Positions 9,154 through 17,818 are shown, numbered from the stretch's first letter. The stretch is 64,000 bases of DNA from Psychromonas sp. Urea-02u-13 (GCF_002835995.1 NZ_PJBZ01000055.1:1-64000); one strand, 5' to 3'. Program-made: numbers and translations. The notes: a model not told the origin generated them from the sequence alone.

Positions 9154-9891
9154 CTATCCTTTCTTTTGTTCTAATAACTTGATTAAACGGTCTGCTGGTA
9201 AGTAACCAGGCTGTAATGAACCATCTTCTAAGACTAAAGCAGGCGTACCGGTCACACCAAAGAACTGACCCAATTCATATTGTGCTTTAACTGTATTTTT
9301 ACAGCTTGTAGAATCAATCTGTTTACGTGACTTAGCTTGGTCCATTGCTAATTTTGGATCCTCAGCACACCAAATAGACACCATCGTATTATAAGTATTC
9401 GAGTTTAAACCACCACGAGGGAACGCTAGGTAACGCACGGTAATACCGAGGTTATTGTAATCAGCCATTTCTGCATGAAGTTTTTGGCAGTAACCACAAC
9501 TTGTATCCGTGAACACTGTGATGACATGTTTCTCATTTTCTGCTTTATAAACAATCATGTCTTTTTCAAATGCTTTTAGCTTATTTTGGCGTAATACCGT
9601 TAAGCTTTTTTCAGTGACATTTTCCATCTTATTATCTAAATCATAAACATTACCATGCACTAAAAACTGTGCATTTTTACTCACATAATAAACACCACGA
9701 TTGGTTAATACTTCATACAACCCATCAACGACTGCAGGATTAATTGAATTAACTGATATTTCTAAGGTATTTAGTTTTTTAGTGATGTTTTCAACGGTTG
9801 CTTTATCCGCAGTCGCTGCAATAGAAAAAGAGCTAAAAGCCACCAGTGCAAGTGCACCAATAAATTGTTTTTTAAGAAAAGTGAGTTGCAT
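9154..9891 (-). CDS. dsbC: Periplasmic disulfide isomerase DsbC
   Basis: Reshuffles wrong disulfides in periplasmic proteins and is kept reduced by DsbD. The 245 residues show a signal peptide (1-25, cut after SIAA), an N-terminal dimerisation domain, and a thioredoxin fold with active site CGYC (C132, C135), a second structural cysteine pair (C175, C197) and the cis-proline loop TGTPAL. It precedes recJ as in E. coli, but 250 bp with hairpins separate them. Its usual upstream neighbour xerD is replaced by the iron island. Confidence 0.95.
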   Translation of the reverse strand: MQLTFLKKQFIGALALVAFSSFSIAATADKATVENITKKLNTLEISVNSINPAVVDGLYEVLTNRGVYYVSKNAQFLVHGNVYDLDNKMENVTEKSLTVLRQNKLKAFEKDMIVYKAENEKHVITVFTDTSCGYCQKLHAEMADYNNLGITVRYLAFPRGGLNSNTYNTMVSIWCAEDPKLAMDQAKSRKQIDSTSCKNTVKAQYELGQFFGVTGTPALVLEDGSLQPGYLPADRLIKLLEQKKG

Positions 9892-10027
9892 AATATAAAC
9901 CTATTTGCGCAAAGTAGAATATTTCGATTATGCCTTAAATTGTCACAGACACAAAATTTAATACTGCTTATGAATCAAGGCGCTCACCTCTTTGAGTGCC
10001 AATCATCAAGAGTATTTATGCGCTTTA

Positions 10028-10582
10028 TTAATGCAAAGTGGAGTTATGGCTCGCATTCATCTGGCAATCTGCACACTGACCACAGGGTGCTTCCTGTAAA
10101 TCTTCAGGTAGATTTTTATTCTCATGTTTTTGCATATAAAAAACATGCTCAGAAATAAGCGCATCGGCGTACTTTTTCTGATTGCTTAATGGTGAGTTCT
10201 GATAATGCTCCAACAAGGTCACTATGGTGCTATCTAATACCTGTAAAGCACAAAAACGTGTTCTTTCAGTGAGTGCCTGCTTATCTGCAAATTGCTGTAT
10301 TTGAACATGTGCCAATTGATGATAATGGAAAGCTGCATCGGGCTCACCTTGATACAGGCAAGCTTGTGCAAGGTTATAACAGGCGGTTTTATATAAACGC
10401 GCGCTGTGCTCATAAAAAGCGCTTAAGCTGAGATCATCAATCAACTTTTGCGCTTCCATTAATGCTTGACCGTAACCCATGACAGCCTCGGTAAACTCAC
10501 CAAGACGTAAATTCGTTTGTGCTTCATCCGTTAACGATTTCCAATGCTCAAGCGAAAACTGCCCAATTGAAAAAGATTGCAT
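10028..10582 (-). CDS. TPR-like protein with C-terminal CxxCxxC, function unknown
   Basis: I do not recognise this protein with certainty; it resembles small TPR-type proteins of vibrios (DUF2753-like, unverified). The sequence is helical with tetratricopeptide-like pairs (EAQTNLRLGEFTEAVMGYGQAL; YNLAQACLYQGEPDAAFHYHQLA). The last residues carry APCGQCADC, a CxxCxxC that could bind a metal, then a His-containing tail. An ATG seven codons upstream (10603) is possible; I prefer 10582 because GGG lies seven bases before it. There is no signal peptide, so it should be cytosolic. It is the last gene of the island before dsbC. Confidence 0.65.
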   Translation of the reverse strand: MQSFSIGQFSLEHWKSLTDEAQTNLRLGEFTEAVMGYGQALMEAQKLIDDLSLSAFYEHSARLYKTACYNLAQACLYQGEPDAAFHYHQLAHVQIQQFADKQALTERTRFCALQVLDSTIVTLLEHYQNSPLSNQKKYADALISEHVFYMQKHENKNLPEDLQEAPCGQCADCQMNASHNSTLH

Positions 10583-10613
10583 AATGTACCCATTGTTATT
10601 CAAAAATATTCAT

Positions 10614-10649
10614 CAGAGACTTACTTAATGATGTGTCAGTAAGTCTCTG
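10614..10649 (-). terminator. Hairpin downstream of the ABC ATPase pair
   Basis: CAGAGACTTACT (10614-10625) pairs perfectly over 12 bp with AGTAAGTCTCTG (10638-10649). It lies just past the stop codon of the DppF-like ATPase on the reverse strand and is followed by a short A+T-rich run, so it is a probable terminator. Confidence 0.6.
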
Positions 10650-10672
10650 TATTGGCATAAACCAGGCGATTT

Positions 10673-11608
10673 TTAACCCGCTAATAAACGCACAAAATGG
10701 TTATGATTAACCTGTTTTGCTTGGTTTACTTTATGGCCACTTAACGCACGTACTTTTTCAGCATGTGATGAAAAATCAAGATCTTGCTCAATCACTTCTC
10801 TGAATTTAATTTCAGGATCTGGCACTGCTGAAATCAACAACTTAGTGTAAGGATGCTGAGGATTATTAATCACTTCATGGGTATCACCCCATTCGACAAT
10901 TTGTCCTTTGTACATCACCGCAGTTTCTTCAGCGATATAATGCGCGGTCGCTAAATCATGGGTAATGTATAAAAAGGCCATATCGTGTTCGGATTTCATG
11001 CGTTTCATGGTATCTAACACACCTAATCGAATCGATACATCTAACATCGAGGTTGGCTCGTCAGCGAGTACTAACTCAGCACCAACAGCTAATGTTTTTG
11101 CCATATTGACACGTTGACGTTGACCGCCACTGAGTTCATGTGGGAATTTATCAGCGGTTAATGTGGGTAATTCAACCAGGGTTAATAACTCATCAATACG
11201 CGCGCGTAATTTTTTGCCGTTATTAGCACAGCGATCATGAATCAATAATGCACGGCTTAAATGGTGATAAATGGTATGGGTTGGGTTCAGTGAGCTGAAT
11301 GGGTCTTGAAAGATCATCTGTACATTTTTTCGATAATTTAAAAGATCTTTCCGGCTAGTTATCTCTTTAATATCTTGCCCATGAAAAAGGATATTACCTT
11401 CGGTTGGTGTTTCTATTTTGGTAATTAAACGCGCGCAGGTACTTTTACCACAACCAGACTCGCCAACAAGCGCTAATGCTCGGCCTTTATATATTTTGAA
11501 ATTAATGCCATTTAAAGCACGAAAAATATCACTTTTAGCAAAACCTGTACTTTGGAAATCTTTAACGATAGCGTTCATTTCAAGAATCGGAGTATTTGAA
11601 TCAGACAT
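10673..11608 (-). CDS. ABC transporter ATPase, DppF/OppF type
   Basis: Cytosolic ATPase of a peptide/nickel/oligosaccharide-type ABC importer. The 311 residues contain Walker A GESGCGKST, the Q-loop MIFQDPFSSLNP, signature LSGGQRQRV, Walker B LVLADEPTSMLD and the C-terminal oligopeptide-transporter extension (HPYTKLLISAVPDPE). Its partner ATPase is 11 bp upstream. No permease or binding protein of this family lies nearby, so the substrate cannot be inferred from context; the Fur box upstream of the pair suggests a link to iron or a siderophore. The permease partners may be encoded elsewhere. Confidence 0.85.
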   Translation of the reverse strand: MSDSNTPILEMNAIVKDFQSTGFAKSDIFRALNGINFKIYKGRALALVGESGCGKSTCARLITKIETPTEGNILFHGQDIKEITSRKDLLNYRKNVQMIFQDPFSSLNPTHTIYHHLSRALLIHDRCANNGKKLRARIDELLTLVELPTLTADKFPHELSGGQRQRVNMAKTLAVGAELVLADEPTSMLDVSIRLGVLDTMKRMKSEHDMAFLYITHDLATAHYIAEETAVMYKGQIVEWGDTHEVINNPQHPYTKLLISAVPDPEIKFREVIEQDLDFSSHAEKVRALSGHKVNQAKQVNHNHFVRLLAG

Positions 11609-11619
11609 AAAAACCTCTG

Positions 11620-12477
11620 TTAAGCGTTAACAATTTGTGGGACAAAATCAAGATTAGGTTTGTAGTGTTTACGCCCTTCATGAATAGAGGGAAATGCAGA
11701 CCACAGTTTCTTGGTATAAGGATGACGAGGATAATTACGTATCTCCTGGGCGTCATTTACCTCAACAAGCTTGCCTTTATACATAATGCCAATGCGGTCG
11801 CAGAACTGTGCCATCAGGCTTAAATCATGCGTAATAAACAGGATAGAGAAACCAAACTCATCTTTAAGTTGGTAGATTTGCTGTAATATTTCGCGTTGCA
11901 CAACAACATCCAAGGCTGTTGTTGGTTCATCCATCACAATTAATTGCGCATTCAGCACTAAGCAAATTGCGATCACCAAACGCTGGCGCATACCGCCTGA
12001 GAACTGATGCGGGTAATCTTTGATACGTTCACGTGGAATTTTAACCACGTCCATGAGCTGTTTAGCACGCTCAATGGCTTCACTACGTGTCATGTTAGTG
12101 TGCGTTAAAATCACATCACAAAACTGCTCTTCTACAGTAATAACCGGGTTTAATGAATTCATTGCACTTTGAAAAACCATCGCCACTTTAGTCCAGCGAT
12201 AGGCTTGTAATTCACTATCAGAAAGATTAATTAAATTAACCCCTTTATAAAGAATTTCCCCACTAGGGATGATGGCAGGCGGTTTCTGTAAACGTGTTAT
12301 TGCAAAGGCAATCGTGCTTTTTCCACAGCCAGATTCCCCCGCTAAACCAAAGACTTCGCCCGGTGCAATATCAAAACTCACCTCATCAACGGCGCGAAAG
12401 GCACCTTCATCGGTAATGTATTCAACCACCAGATCTTTCACTTGCAAGATAGGTTGATTCTCTTGGTCATTTTTCAT
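11620..12477 (-). CDS. ABC transporter ATPase, DppD/OppD type
   Basis: Partner ATPase of the preceding gene, with Walker A GESGCGKST, signature FSGGMRQRLVIA and Walker B LIVMDEPTTALD, plus the OppD-type C terminus (HPYTKKLWSAFPSI). A longer reading frame reaches 12543, but the ATG at 12477 has a good ribosome-binding site (AAAGGGAA, six bases upstream) and begins just before the conserved domain. The hydrophobic extra residues of the longer frame overlap the Fur box region and are unlikely to be translated. A Fur box at 12511-12529 lies 34 bp upstream. Confidence 0.85.
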   Translation of the reverse strand: MKNDQENQPILQVKDLVVEYITDEGAFRAVDEVSFDIAPGEVFGLAGESGCGKSTIAFAITRLQKPPAIIPSGEILYKGVNLINLSDSELQAYRWTKVAMVFQSAMNSLNPVITVEEQFCDVILTHTNMTRSEAIERAKQLMDVVKIPRERIKDYPHQFSGGMRQRLVIAICLVLNAQLIVMDEPTTALDVVVQREILQQIYQLKDEFGFSILFITHDLSLMAQFCDRIGIMYKGKLVEVNDAQEIRNYPRHPYTKKLWSAFPSIHEGRKHYKPNLDFVPQIVNA

Positions 12478-12510
12478 TGAATTCCCTTTAATATAAAATA
12501 AAATAACAAT

Positions 12511-12529
12511 ACAAATGATAATCATTAAC
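12511..12529 (-). promoter_or_regulatory. Fur box upstream of the DppD/DppF-like ATPases
   Basis: acaaatgataatcattaac matches the 19-bp Fur consensus (GATAATGATAATCATTATC) at 15 of 19 positions, with an unbroken 14-base core. It is close to the start codon at 12477, so Fur with iron would block transcription. Confidence 0.75.
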
Positions 12530-12632
12530 AAATAAGAGTTCAAGGTTTATTTAAAGGTTATCAATGAGATCGTGAGGTGTAATGCCAATCGGAATAAATA
12601 AAGGGGTAGATATGAATCGAGAAGGTTTTATA

Positions 12633-12663
12633 AGCAGTCATTGATCATTGAATAATGACTGCT
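12633..12663 (-). terminator. Hairpin downstream of the DUF4136 lipoprotein
   Basis: AGCAGTCATT (12633-12642) pairs with AATGACTGCT (12654-12663), a perfect 10-bp stem, just past the lipoprotein stop codon on the reverse strand. The downstream T-run is weak. Confidence 0.55.
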
Positions 12664-12694
12664 GTAGAGAATTAAATAATGCAGAACTTAATGC

Positions 12695-13264
12695 TTAAAA
12701 CTGCGCAACCACCTGTGTAACAATCGCTTTTATGGACGCTGAAGGTGACTCTTGATCCTTTGATGTCAGGCGTTTTGTCGCCCACCCGTGCCAAGCGGGT
12801 TGGTGTGATTGAATATCATAAACATCAATCGCCAGCTTGCCTTCAGTGTACTGTACGATTTGAGTATCGTTGACCATTAACACATCGTTATAATGCCCAC
12901 GGTGGTAACCTCTGCCCCAACTAAAACGACTGCTATAAGCCACAGGGTAGCTATGTACTTGGACTTTATCGCGATTACCCACAGTATAAGAAATAGCAAA
13001 ATCAGCTTTTTTAGGATCTTCAATTAAAACATAACCTTTGTTAATAAAGGCCGCTTCAATAGCATCATCAACACGCACTTTCATCACCGGATTAATATCT
13101 ATCGGTGGTGCTAATACTTTTGCTTCATTTAGCCATACAAAGGTTTTGTATTCGCTGGTATCTATTTTACTATTTTTATCAAAATTTACTTTTGCTTGGT
13201 GTGTTGCGCAAGCGCTCGTAAAAGCGGTAAGGCTCACAATCGAGATTAATTTAACGAGTTTCAT
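12695..13264 (-). CDS. DUF4136-type lipoprotein
   Basis: Probable envelope lipoprotein of unknown function. From the ATG at 13264 (AAGGA eight bases upstream) it begins MKLVKLISIVSLTAFTSAC, a lipoprotein signal with lipobox TSAC. The following domain (FDKNSKIDTSEYKTFVWL, then INPVMKVRVDDAIEAAFINKGY, then PKKADFAISYTVG) is typical of DUF4136. A start nine codons earlier exists but lacks a ribosome-binding site. It is divergent from a small gene at 13369; the shared promoter holds an inverted pair of Fur-like half-sites, so it may belong to the iron regulon. Confidence 0.8.
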   Translation of the reverse strand: MKLVKLISIVSLTAFTSACATHQAKVNFDKNSKIDTSEYKTFVWLNEAKVLAPPIDINPVMKVRVDDAIEAAFINKGYVLIEDPKKADFAISYTVGNRDKVQVHSYPVAYSSRFSWGRGYHRGHYNDVLMVNDTQIVQYTEGKLAIDVYDIQSHQPAWHGWATKRLTSKDQESPSASIKAIVTQVVAQF

Positions 13265-13305
13265 AATTATCCTTATAAAAAGTACTTGCACTTTAAATGA
13301 TTCCT

Positions 13306-13337
13306 ATTATCATTTAAAGGAATTGTTAAATGATAAT
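13306..13337. promoter_or_regulatory. 12-bp inverted repeat of Fur-like half-sites
   Basis: ATTATCATTTAA (13306-13317) and its exact inverse TTAAATGATAAT (13326-13337) are separated by eight bases. Each arm contains AATGATAAT, half of the Fur consensus; read as a 19-mer the right arm alone matches about 12 of 19. It lies between two divergent genes. It may be a pair of Fur sites or simply a hairpin. Confidence 0.5.
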
Positions 13338-13368
13338 AAGTGGCGACTCAATAAAATAGGAGAGAATA

Positions 13369-13584
13369 ATGGATAACACTCAACAGATAAAACCAATCGT
13401 TTTAGAAAAAAACATCAGTGCGAGTAACCTTCTTTTATTACACGCACTGCTAACACATTCGGGTTTACTAATTTTAGACTGTTATCAGTTAATCATGCTT
13501 AATACTCATTATCTTGTTATGACAGCGAATAAATCCTTAAAACGCCAAGCACAAAGAAAGCACTGTAAAAATTGGCTGAAATAA
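13369..13584 (+). CDS. Small protein of unknown function (71 aa)
   Basis: Not recognised. A good ribosome-binding site (AGGAGAG, seven bases before the ATG) and its own promoter region support translation. The sequence has a hydrophobic middle (NLLLLHALLTHSGLLILDCYQLIML, broken by polar residues) and a strongly basic C terminus (KSLKRQAQRKHCKNWLK). No signal peptide is clear. It does not look like the heme-uptake protein HemP. It is divergent from the DUF4136 lipoprotein and convergent with the TonB2 operon, and is probably iron-regulated. Confidence 0.5.
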   Translation: MDNTQQIKPIVLEKNISASNLLLLHALLTHSGLLILDCYQLIMLNTHYLVMTANKSLKRQAQRKHCKNWLK

Positions 13585-13605
13585 TAAATGTTCTGTATTC
13601 AAATA

Positions 13606-14814
13606 CTACAATGCAAATTGTTGTGCCTGATGACGACGATTTTCTAATAGTTTAACCCACTGTAATGCACGTTTTTTACTTGTTGGGTTTTCAACTAAAT
13701 CTTGAGCCACATTTTGCGCTTGTTGATACTTCTTCAAGGCAAACAGCGCCTGTATCTTTGTAAGCGCTACCTTACCTTGTAACTGAGTATTATCAGACTT
13801 TATTGACGCTAATACGGTTAACATATTTTCGTAACGGCCAAGTAACTGAAGCAATTGTGCCTGCGTTAAATAATGCAAAGCATCACCACTTAAATCAGCA
13901 CTTTTTCCCCAATATTGCTGTGCTTTATCGTGTTCTCGGGCTGCCTGCCAAAATATCGCCAGGGTTTTATAGTTTTTAGCAGAAATCGCAACCTGTTCAT
14001 TGTTAATCGCCGACTGAAGCAATAATGCCGCTTGATAAGGCGCTCCGAGCACAGAGCGGAAATACGCCAATTGTTTTATTTCCGCACTACTGGTTAAGAA
14101 ACCATGTTGATAGGCTAACTCGTAGGTCGCTAATGCTTTTTTATCTTGATTTAATAGACGATAGTTTGAAGCGAGCTGCATCCACCAGCGTTTATTGCTG
14201 GCATCCATTTTTGTTAGCTTGAGCAAAGTAATACTCGCTCTTTTGTAGTCTTTTAATTCATAAAGCGCGCTGAGCTGTAAAATATGCACACTTTGATTAA
14301 ACTCCACACTTAACTTAATCGCATTCTTTGTGGCATCAACTAGCTTATTCCAAGACTTCTGCTGATAGTAAGCAATCGCTAAATGTTTATACAGATCTTC
14401 ACTCGCCTGCTCTTTAATCAAGGTTTTATATAATTTAATCGCCTTCTCAGCCTGCTTTTGATTTAAATAAAGATCCGCCAGCATACGTTGGCTTTGTCGC
14501 TGTTCTTTTTCTGCTAATGCGTTTTCATTCACCGCTAATTGCAGCGCGTCTAATGCTTTTTTCTCATCTCCCGCTTCCCAATAAAGATTACCTTTAAAGC
14601 GATTAATATAGGCTTTATCAAAAGCACTACGTGGACGAATATCATTTAATCTTTCTAAGGCTTGTGTCGATTTCCCTAGCTCATACAGCTCAAAAACAGC
14701 ACTCACTTGTTGCCCTACTTTTGCGCTTAGCGTGAACTTATTAGCGCCATAACTTGGTAATGAGAACAATAAAGTCGCTAATAATAAGCAAGTAGATTTA
14801 AAAGATAACGTCAT
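13606..14814 (-). CDS. TPR protein of the TonB2 system
   Basis: Secreted tetratricopeptide protein, last gene of the TonB2 operon, in the same place as the TPR gene that follows tonB2 in Vibrio. From the ATG at 14814 (one base after the tonB2 stop) it starts with a signal peptide MTLSFKSTCLLLATLLFSLPSYGA; the longer frame to 14877 would overlap tonB2 by 62 bases and bury the signal. The rest is about ten helical TPR-like pairs (for example EAGDEKKALDALQLAVNENAL and NQKQAEKAIKLYKTLIKEQ). It should act in the periplasm, perhaps steadying the TonB2 complex; its exact role is not known. Confidence 0.85.
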   Translation of the reverse strand: MTLSFKSTCLLLATLLFSLPSYGANKFTLSAKVGQQVSAVFELYELGKSTQALERLNDIRPRSAFDKAYINRFKGNLYWEAGDEKKALDALQLAVNENALAEKEQRQSQRMLADLYLNQKQAEKAIKLYKTLIKEQASEDLYKHLAIAYYQQKSWNKLVDATKNAIKLSVEFNQSVHILQLSALYELKDYKRASITLLKLTKMDASNKRWWMQLASNYRLLNQDKKALATYELAYQHGFLTSSAEIKQLAYFRSVLGAPYQAALLLQSAINNEQVAISAKNYKTLAIFWQAAREHDKAQQYWGKSADLSGDALHYLTQAQLLQLLGRYENMLTVLASIKSDNTQLQGKVALTKIQALFALKKYQQAQNVAQDLVENPTSKKRALQWVKLLENRRHQAQQFAL

Positions 14815-14815
14815 G

Positions 14816-15460
14816 TTAAGGCTCCATTTTAAAATCAAGGCGGATTTTTTGCCCACGTTGGCTAACGGCTTTTCCATTAACTAACATTGGTTTATATTTC
14901 CATTTTTTAAGGGCTCGTTTTGCTGCACGTTCAAACAGGCGTGGAGGTTGCGCTTCTAAGACGTTAATGTTCACCACTCTGCCCGATTCATTCACATCAA
15001 AAGATAAAAGCACATGCCCCTGCTTACCCAGGCGTAACGCTTTCCGTGGGTACTTAGGTTCAACACGATATAACGGCATTGCCATCGTTTCCCCAGTCAA
15101 CGCGCTGTTCGGTTGTTGCATGCTCTCAATGCCCGGCATCGAAATAGCCATTGCAGATACATTACTTGAAAGGTCTAAGCTGGGTAATTCAAGTGTCATG
15201 CTCATGTCAGGACTGCTCACACGGGTTTGTTGTACTTGTGTCACTTGTACATTTTCTTGTGTCTGTGGCTCTGGCGGTGTTGGTTTTTTACGTGTACGAG
15301 ATTCAAAAGACTCATCTTGATTTGATAATACTAAATCAAAATAAGGGTTCTCATGTTGCGTCTGGAATTGATTCACCTTCTGATTAATCAAGCCAGCCAT
15401 AAACAGCAATAACGCACAGGTGATAATCGGAGCGCCTAAAAAGGCCACTAAAAAACGCAT
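14816..15460 (-). CDS. tonB2: Energy transducer TonB2
   Basis: Passes proton-motive energy to outer-membrane receptors. The 214 residues show one N-terminal membrane span (about 5-24), a short periplasmic linker (with KKPTPPEPQ) and the TonB C-terminal domain (YRVEPKYPRKALRLGKQGHVLLSFDVNESGRVVNINVLEAQPP, then AAKRALKKWKYKP). The linker is short and has little Pro-Lys repeat, as in Vibrio TonB2 rather than TonB1. It shares one base with exbD2 upstream. Both TonB-dependent receptors in this island are plausible clients. Confidence 0.92.
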   Translation of the reverse strand: MRFLVAFLGAPIITCALLLFMAGLINQKVNQFQTQHENPYFDLVLSNQDESFESRTRKKPTPPEPQTQENVQVTQVQQTRVSSPDMSMTLELPSLDLSSNVSAMAISMPGIESMQQPNSALTGETMAMPLYRVEPKYPRKALRLGKQGHVLLSFDVNESGRVVNINVLEAQPPRLFERAAKRALKKWKYKPMLVNGKAVSQRGQKIRLDFKMEP

Positions 15461-15864
15461 TATTGATCAGCCTGTGCAGCAACGGAGATCTGCTCAATAC
15501 CCGCCTCTCGCGCTGCATCCATCACTTTAACCACTACACCATGACGTGTTTCTTCGTCGGCTTGAATAACCAAACCCACTTCGCCCTGCGATGCTACAAG
15601 ACGCTCTAAACTGGCGCGTACACGTTGTAAATCAACCTGTTTTCTATCGATATAAATTTCACCGGTATCTTTAATCGCCACAAAAATGCCCGCTTTAGTT
15701 TGCTCTGTCGCCGTGCTGGCACTCGGACGATTTACCTCAAGACCGGATTCACGTACAAATGAAGTGGTAACAATAAAGAAAATAAGCATGATAAATACCA
15801 CGTCTAACATAGGTGTCATATCGATTTGGCTATCATCTTCAGCACGATTTTTTCTTCTTCTCAT
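15460..15864 (-). CDS. exbD2: TonB-system membrane protein ExbD2
   Basis: Part of the proton channel that drives TonB2. The 134 residues have one membrane span (about 18-38) with the essential aspartate in DMTPMLDVVFIMLIFFIVTTSF, then a periplasmic ExbD/TolR domain. Length and motifs match the family. It overlaps exbB2 by four bases and tonB2 by one, showing tight translational coupling. Confidence 0.93.
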   Translation of the reverse strand: MRRRKNRAEDDSQIDMTPMLDVVFIMLIFFIVTTSFVRESGLEVNRPSASTATEQTKAGIFVAIKDTGEIYIDRKQVDLQRVRASLERLVASQGEVGLVIQADEETRHGVVVKVMDAAREAGIEQISVAAQADQ

Positions 15865-16409
15865 TTTAATTTCTCATCTTGATGACTAACTAACTGCAGG
15901 GCTAATCCCGCGTGTAATTTTTTTGCATGGCTATCTAAACGGGAATAGATAAACAATCCCGATAACGCGCAGACTAGGCCAGCCATAGTAGGAATGGTGG
16001 CTAATGAAATACCCGAGGCTAATAACCGTGGATTACCTGTTCCGTGTACGGCAACCACGTCAAATACTTGAATCATGCCACTCACAGTGCCCAGTAAACC
16101 CAATAATGGAAACATCTTGATCAGCGCGTTTAAGAAACTCATATTTTGCTTTAATAATAAAGACGCTCTGGCTAATTTTCCTTGGCGTATTTGTAATGCA
16201 AACCAGGATTTTTTGTCATCACGACAACACCATTTATTGACCACTTTTTGTTGGTAGACAGGAAACAATACCAACAGGTAATAAACGCGCTCAATCATCA
16301 GCCCCCAAAGTAGTAATAACAGTAATGCAATGGCCAGCAAGACTGGCCCGCCACTCTTTATAAACGTATCAATCAAATACCATTGTTCGTAGATCCAACT
16401 CATGCGCAT
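15861..16409 (-). CDS. exbB2: TonB-system membrane protein ExbB2
   Basis: Proton-channel subunit of the MotA/TolQ/ExbB family. The 182 residues contain three membrane spans; the last two hold the family signature MFPLLGLLGTVSGMIQVFDVVAVHGTGNPRLLASGISLATIPTMAGL. It is the short ExbB2 form rather than the long E. coli ExbB. It overlaps ttpC by ten bases and exbD2 by four. An ATG two codons later is an equally possible start. Confidence 0.92.
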   Translation of the reverse strand: MRMSWIYEQWYLIDTFIKSGGPVLLAIALLLLLLWGLMIERVYYLLVLFPVYQQKVVNKWCCRDDKKSWFALQIRQGKLARASLLLKQNMSFLNALIKMFPLLGLLGTVSGMIQVFDVVAVHGTGNPRLLASGISLATIPTMAGLVCALSGLFIYSRLDSHAKKLHAGLALQLVSHQDEKLK

Positions 16410-17818
16410 TGGCTCATCGGTTGTTGCTGCTCCCTATGTGTAGCGTCCTTACTCTGAGGTTTTTTATTAACTGGATCCGTGGGTTTTTCATCTTGCTCTG
16501 CTTGTGTCGCAATCAGCCCTGCACTTTGTTGCTCAATAATATTAATCAATACATTCGCACGGCTATGTAACAAACTATGAATCAGCAATAATGGCAAAGC
16601 TGCAATCAAGCCCATAACCGTAGTAATCAATGCCATTGAAATACCACCCGCCATCAATTTTGGATCGCCCGTACCAAATAAAGTAATCGATTGGAAAGTG
16701 CCAATCATGCCGGTCACGGTACCTAATAAACCCATCATAGGTGCAATGGCAGCTAATACTTTTAAAACACTTGAGCCACGCTCAAGCCTTGGCACTTCAC
16801 GTAATACCGCTTCTTCTAATTTAAGCTCTAATAACTGTGCTGATTGCGTTTTATTATTTTGATAAATCGCAATAATGCGCCCTAATGCATTATTCTCATT
16901 GGCCTCTTTTTGTTTTAGTTGTTGCTTAATTTTGGCTGATTCTTTACTTAGCAAAGTGAAACGGGCAATCGCCACTAACAGACCAAATAACAAAATAGAT
17001 AAAATGATGTAACCGATAATGCCACCTTGTTGTGTACGCTCAGCCCATGTTGGCGTGCGTGACAAAACCGTTAACAACTCGCCTTTAGCGGGATCAAAAT
17101 AGAAGGGCTGTACGTTATCAGTACTTTTCGACCATTCATCTAATGTAGATTGCACATCACTTGCAACAGGACGAGAAAGGGGTTGTGGTAATTCAGACTG
17201 GTTATCAATGACCAGATACTGTGATTCATCAATCAAATTAAAGGCACCAAAACGCGTCACCTCTTTTGTCGTGGCAACCCCTTGTGCATCAAGTATCTTG
17301 GTTGAGAATTTTGTCACTTTGCTCGACTCTGTCATGTCTTGTAACATCACAAACCATAATTTCTCTAGCTCAGTCAGTGAGGGTAATGTTTTGCTTTGCG
17401 CTAAACCCTCAACAAATGAATTACGTAATGGATATTGAGCAGAGATAATTGAACCCTGCAATTGACCAGAGAAGTCTCCCGATACTTGGCGTACCACACC
17501 AAATAATTCTCCTAAATTTTCTTTACTCATGGCGAGCGTATCACTCAGCGAAGCGAGTAATTTTTCATTATTATCAAATTTGTCACCTTGTTGCACAGCT
17601 AATACTTTTTCATTTGCTAAACGTGTTTGTGCCGTTTTTAATTTTTCTTGCCACACACTGACATCTGCTGAAAACTCGCTATCACGTTGTGCTTCTAGCG
17701 CACGGTTTTCTGACTGTTGTGATTTTACTTTTAATAACAAAATATCTAATGAATCTTGTGCTGCCAAAGCAGGAAAACTGAACATCAGCGTGAATGTTAA
17801 TAACAATAACTTTTTCAT
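16400..17818 (-). CDS. ttpC: TonB2-associated protein TtpC (ExbB-like with long N-terminal region)
   Basis: In Vibrio, TtpC is required for TonB2-dependent uptake. The 472 residues have a signal peptide (1-19), a long periplasmic region with predicted coiled coil (about 25-110: KSQQSENRALEAQRDSEF...), and a C-terminal MotA/TolQ/ExbB domain with three spans and the signature IAPMMGLLGTVTGMIGTFQSITLFGTGDPKLMAGGISMALITTVMGL. The gene order DUF3450-ttpC-exbB2-exbD2-tonB2-TPR is the Vibrio TonB2 order. It overlaps the DUF3450 gene by four bases. Confidence 0.92.
   Translation of the reverse strand: MKKLLLLTFTLMFSFPALAAQDSLDILLLKVKSQQSENRALEAQRDSEFSADVSVWQEKLKTAQTRLANEKVLAVQQGDKFDNNEKLLASLSDTLAMSKENLGELFGVVRQVSGDFSGQLQGSIISAQYPLRNSFVEGLAQSKTLPSLTELEKLWFVMLQDMTESSKVTKFSTKILDAQGVATTKEVTRFGAFNLIDESQYLVIDNQSELPQPLSRPVASDVQSTLDEWSKSTDNVQPFYFDPAKGELLTVLSRTPTWAERTQQGGIIGYIILSILLFGLLVAIARFTLLSKESAKIKQQLKQKEANENNALGRIIAIYQNNKTQSAQLLELKLEEAVLREVPRLERGSSVLKVLAAIAPMMGLLGTVTGMIGTFQSITLFGTGDPKLMAGGISMALITTVMGLIAALPLLLIHSLLHSRANVLINIIEQQSAGLIATQAEQDEKPTDPVNKKPQSKDATHREQQQPMSQCA

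Noticed and set aside
9865-10158. 97-codon forward reading frame between dsbC and the TPR-like gene
   Set aside because: It overlaps both flanking genes on the opposite strand and encodes no recognisable sequence.
12478-12543. N-terminal hydrophobic extension of the DppD-like ATPase
   Set aside because: It would translate the Fur box region; a good ribosome-binding site supports the start at 12477.
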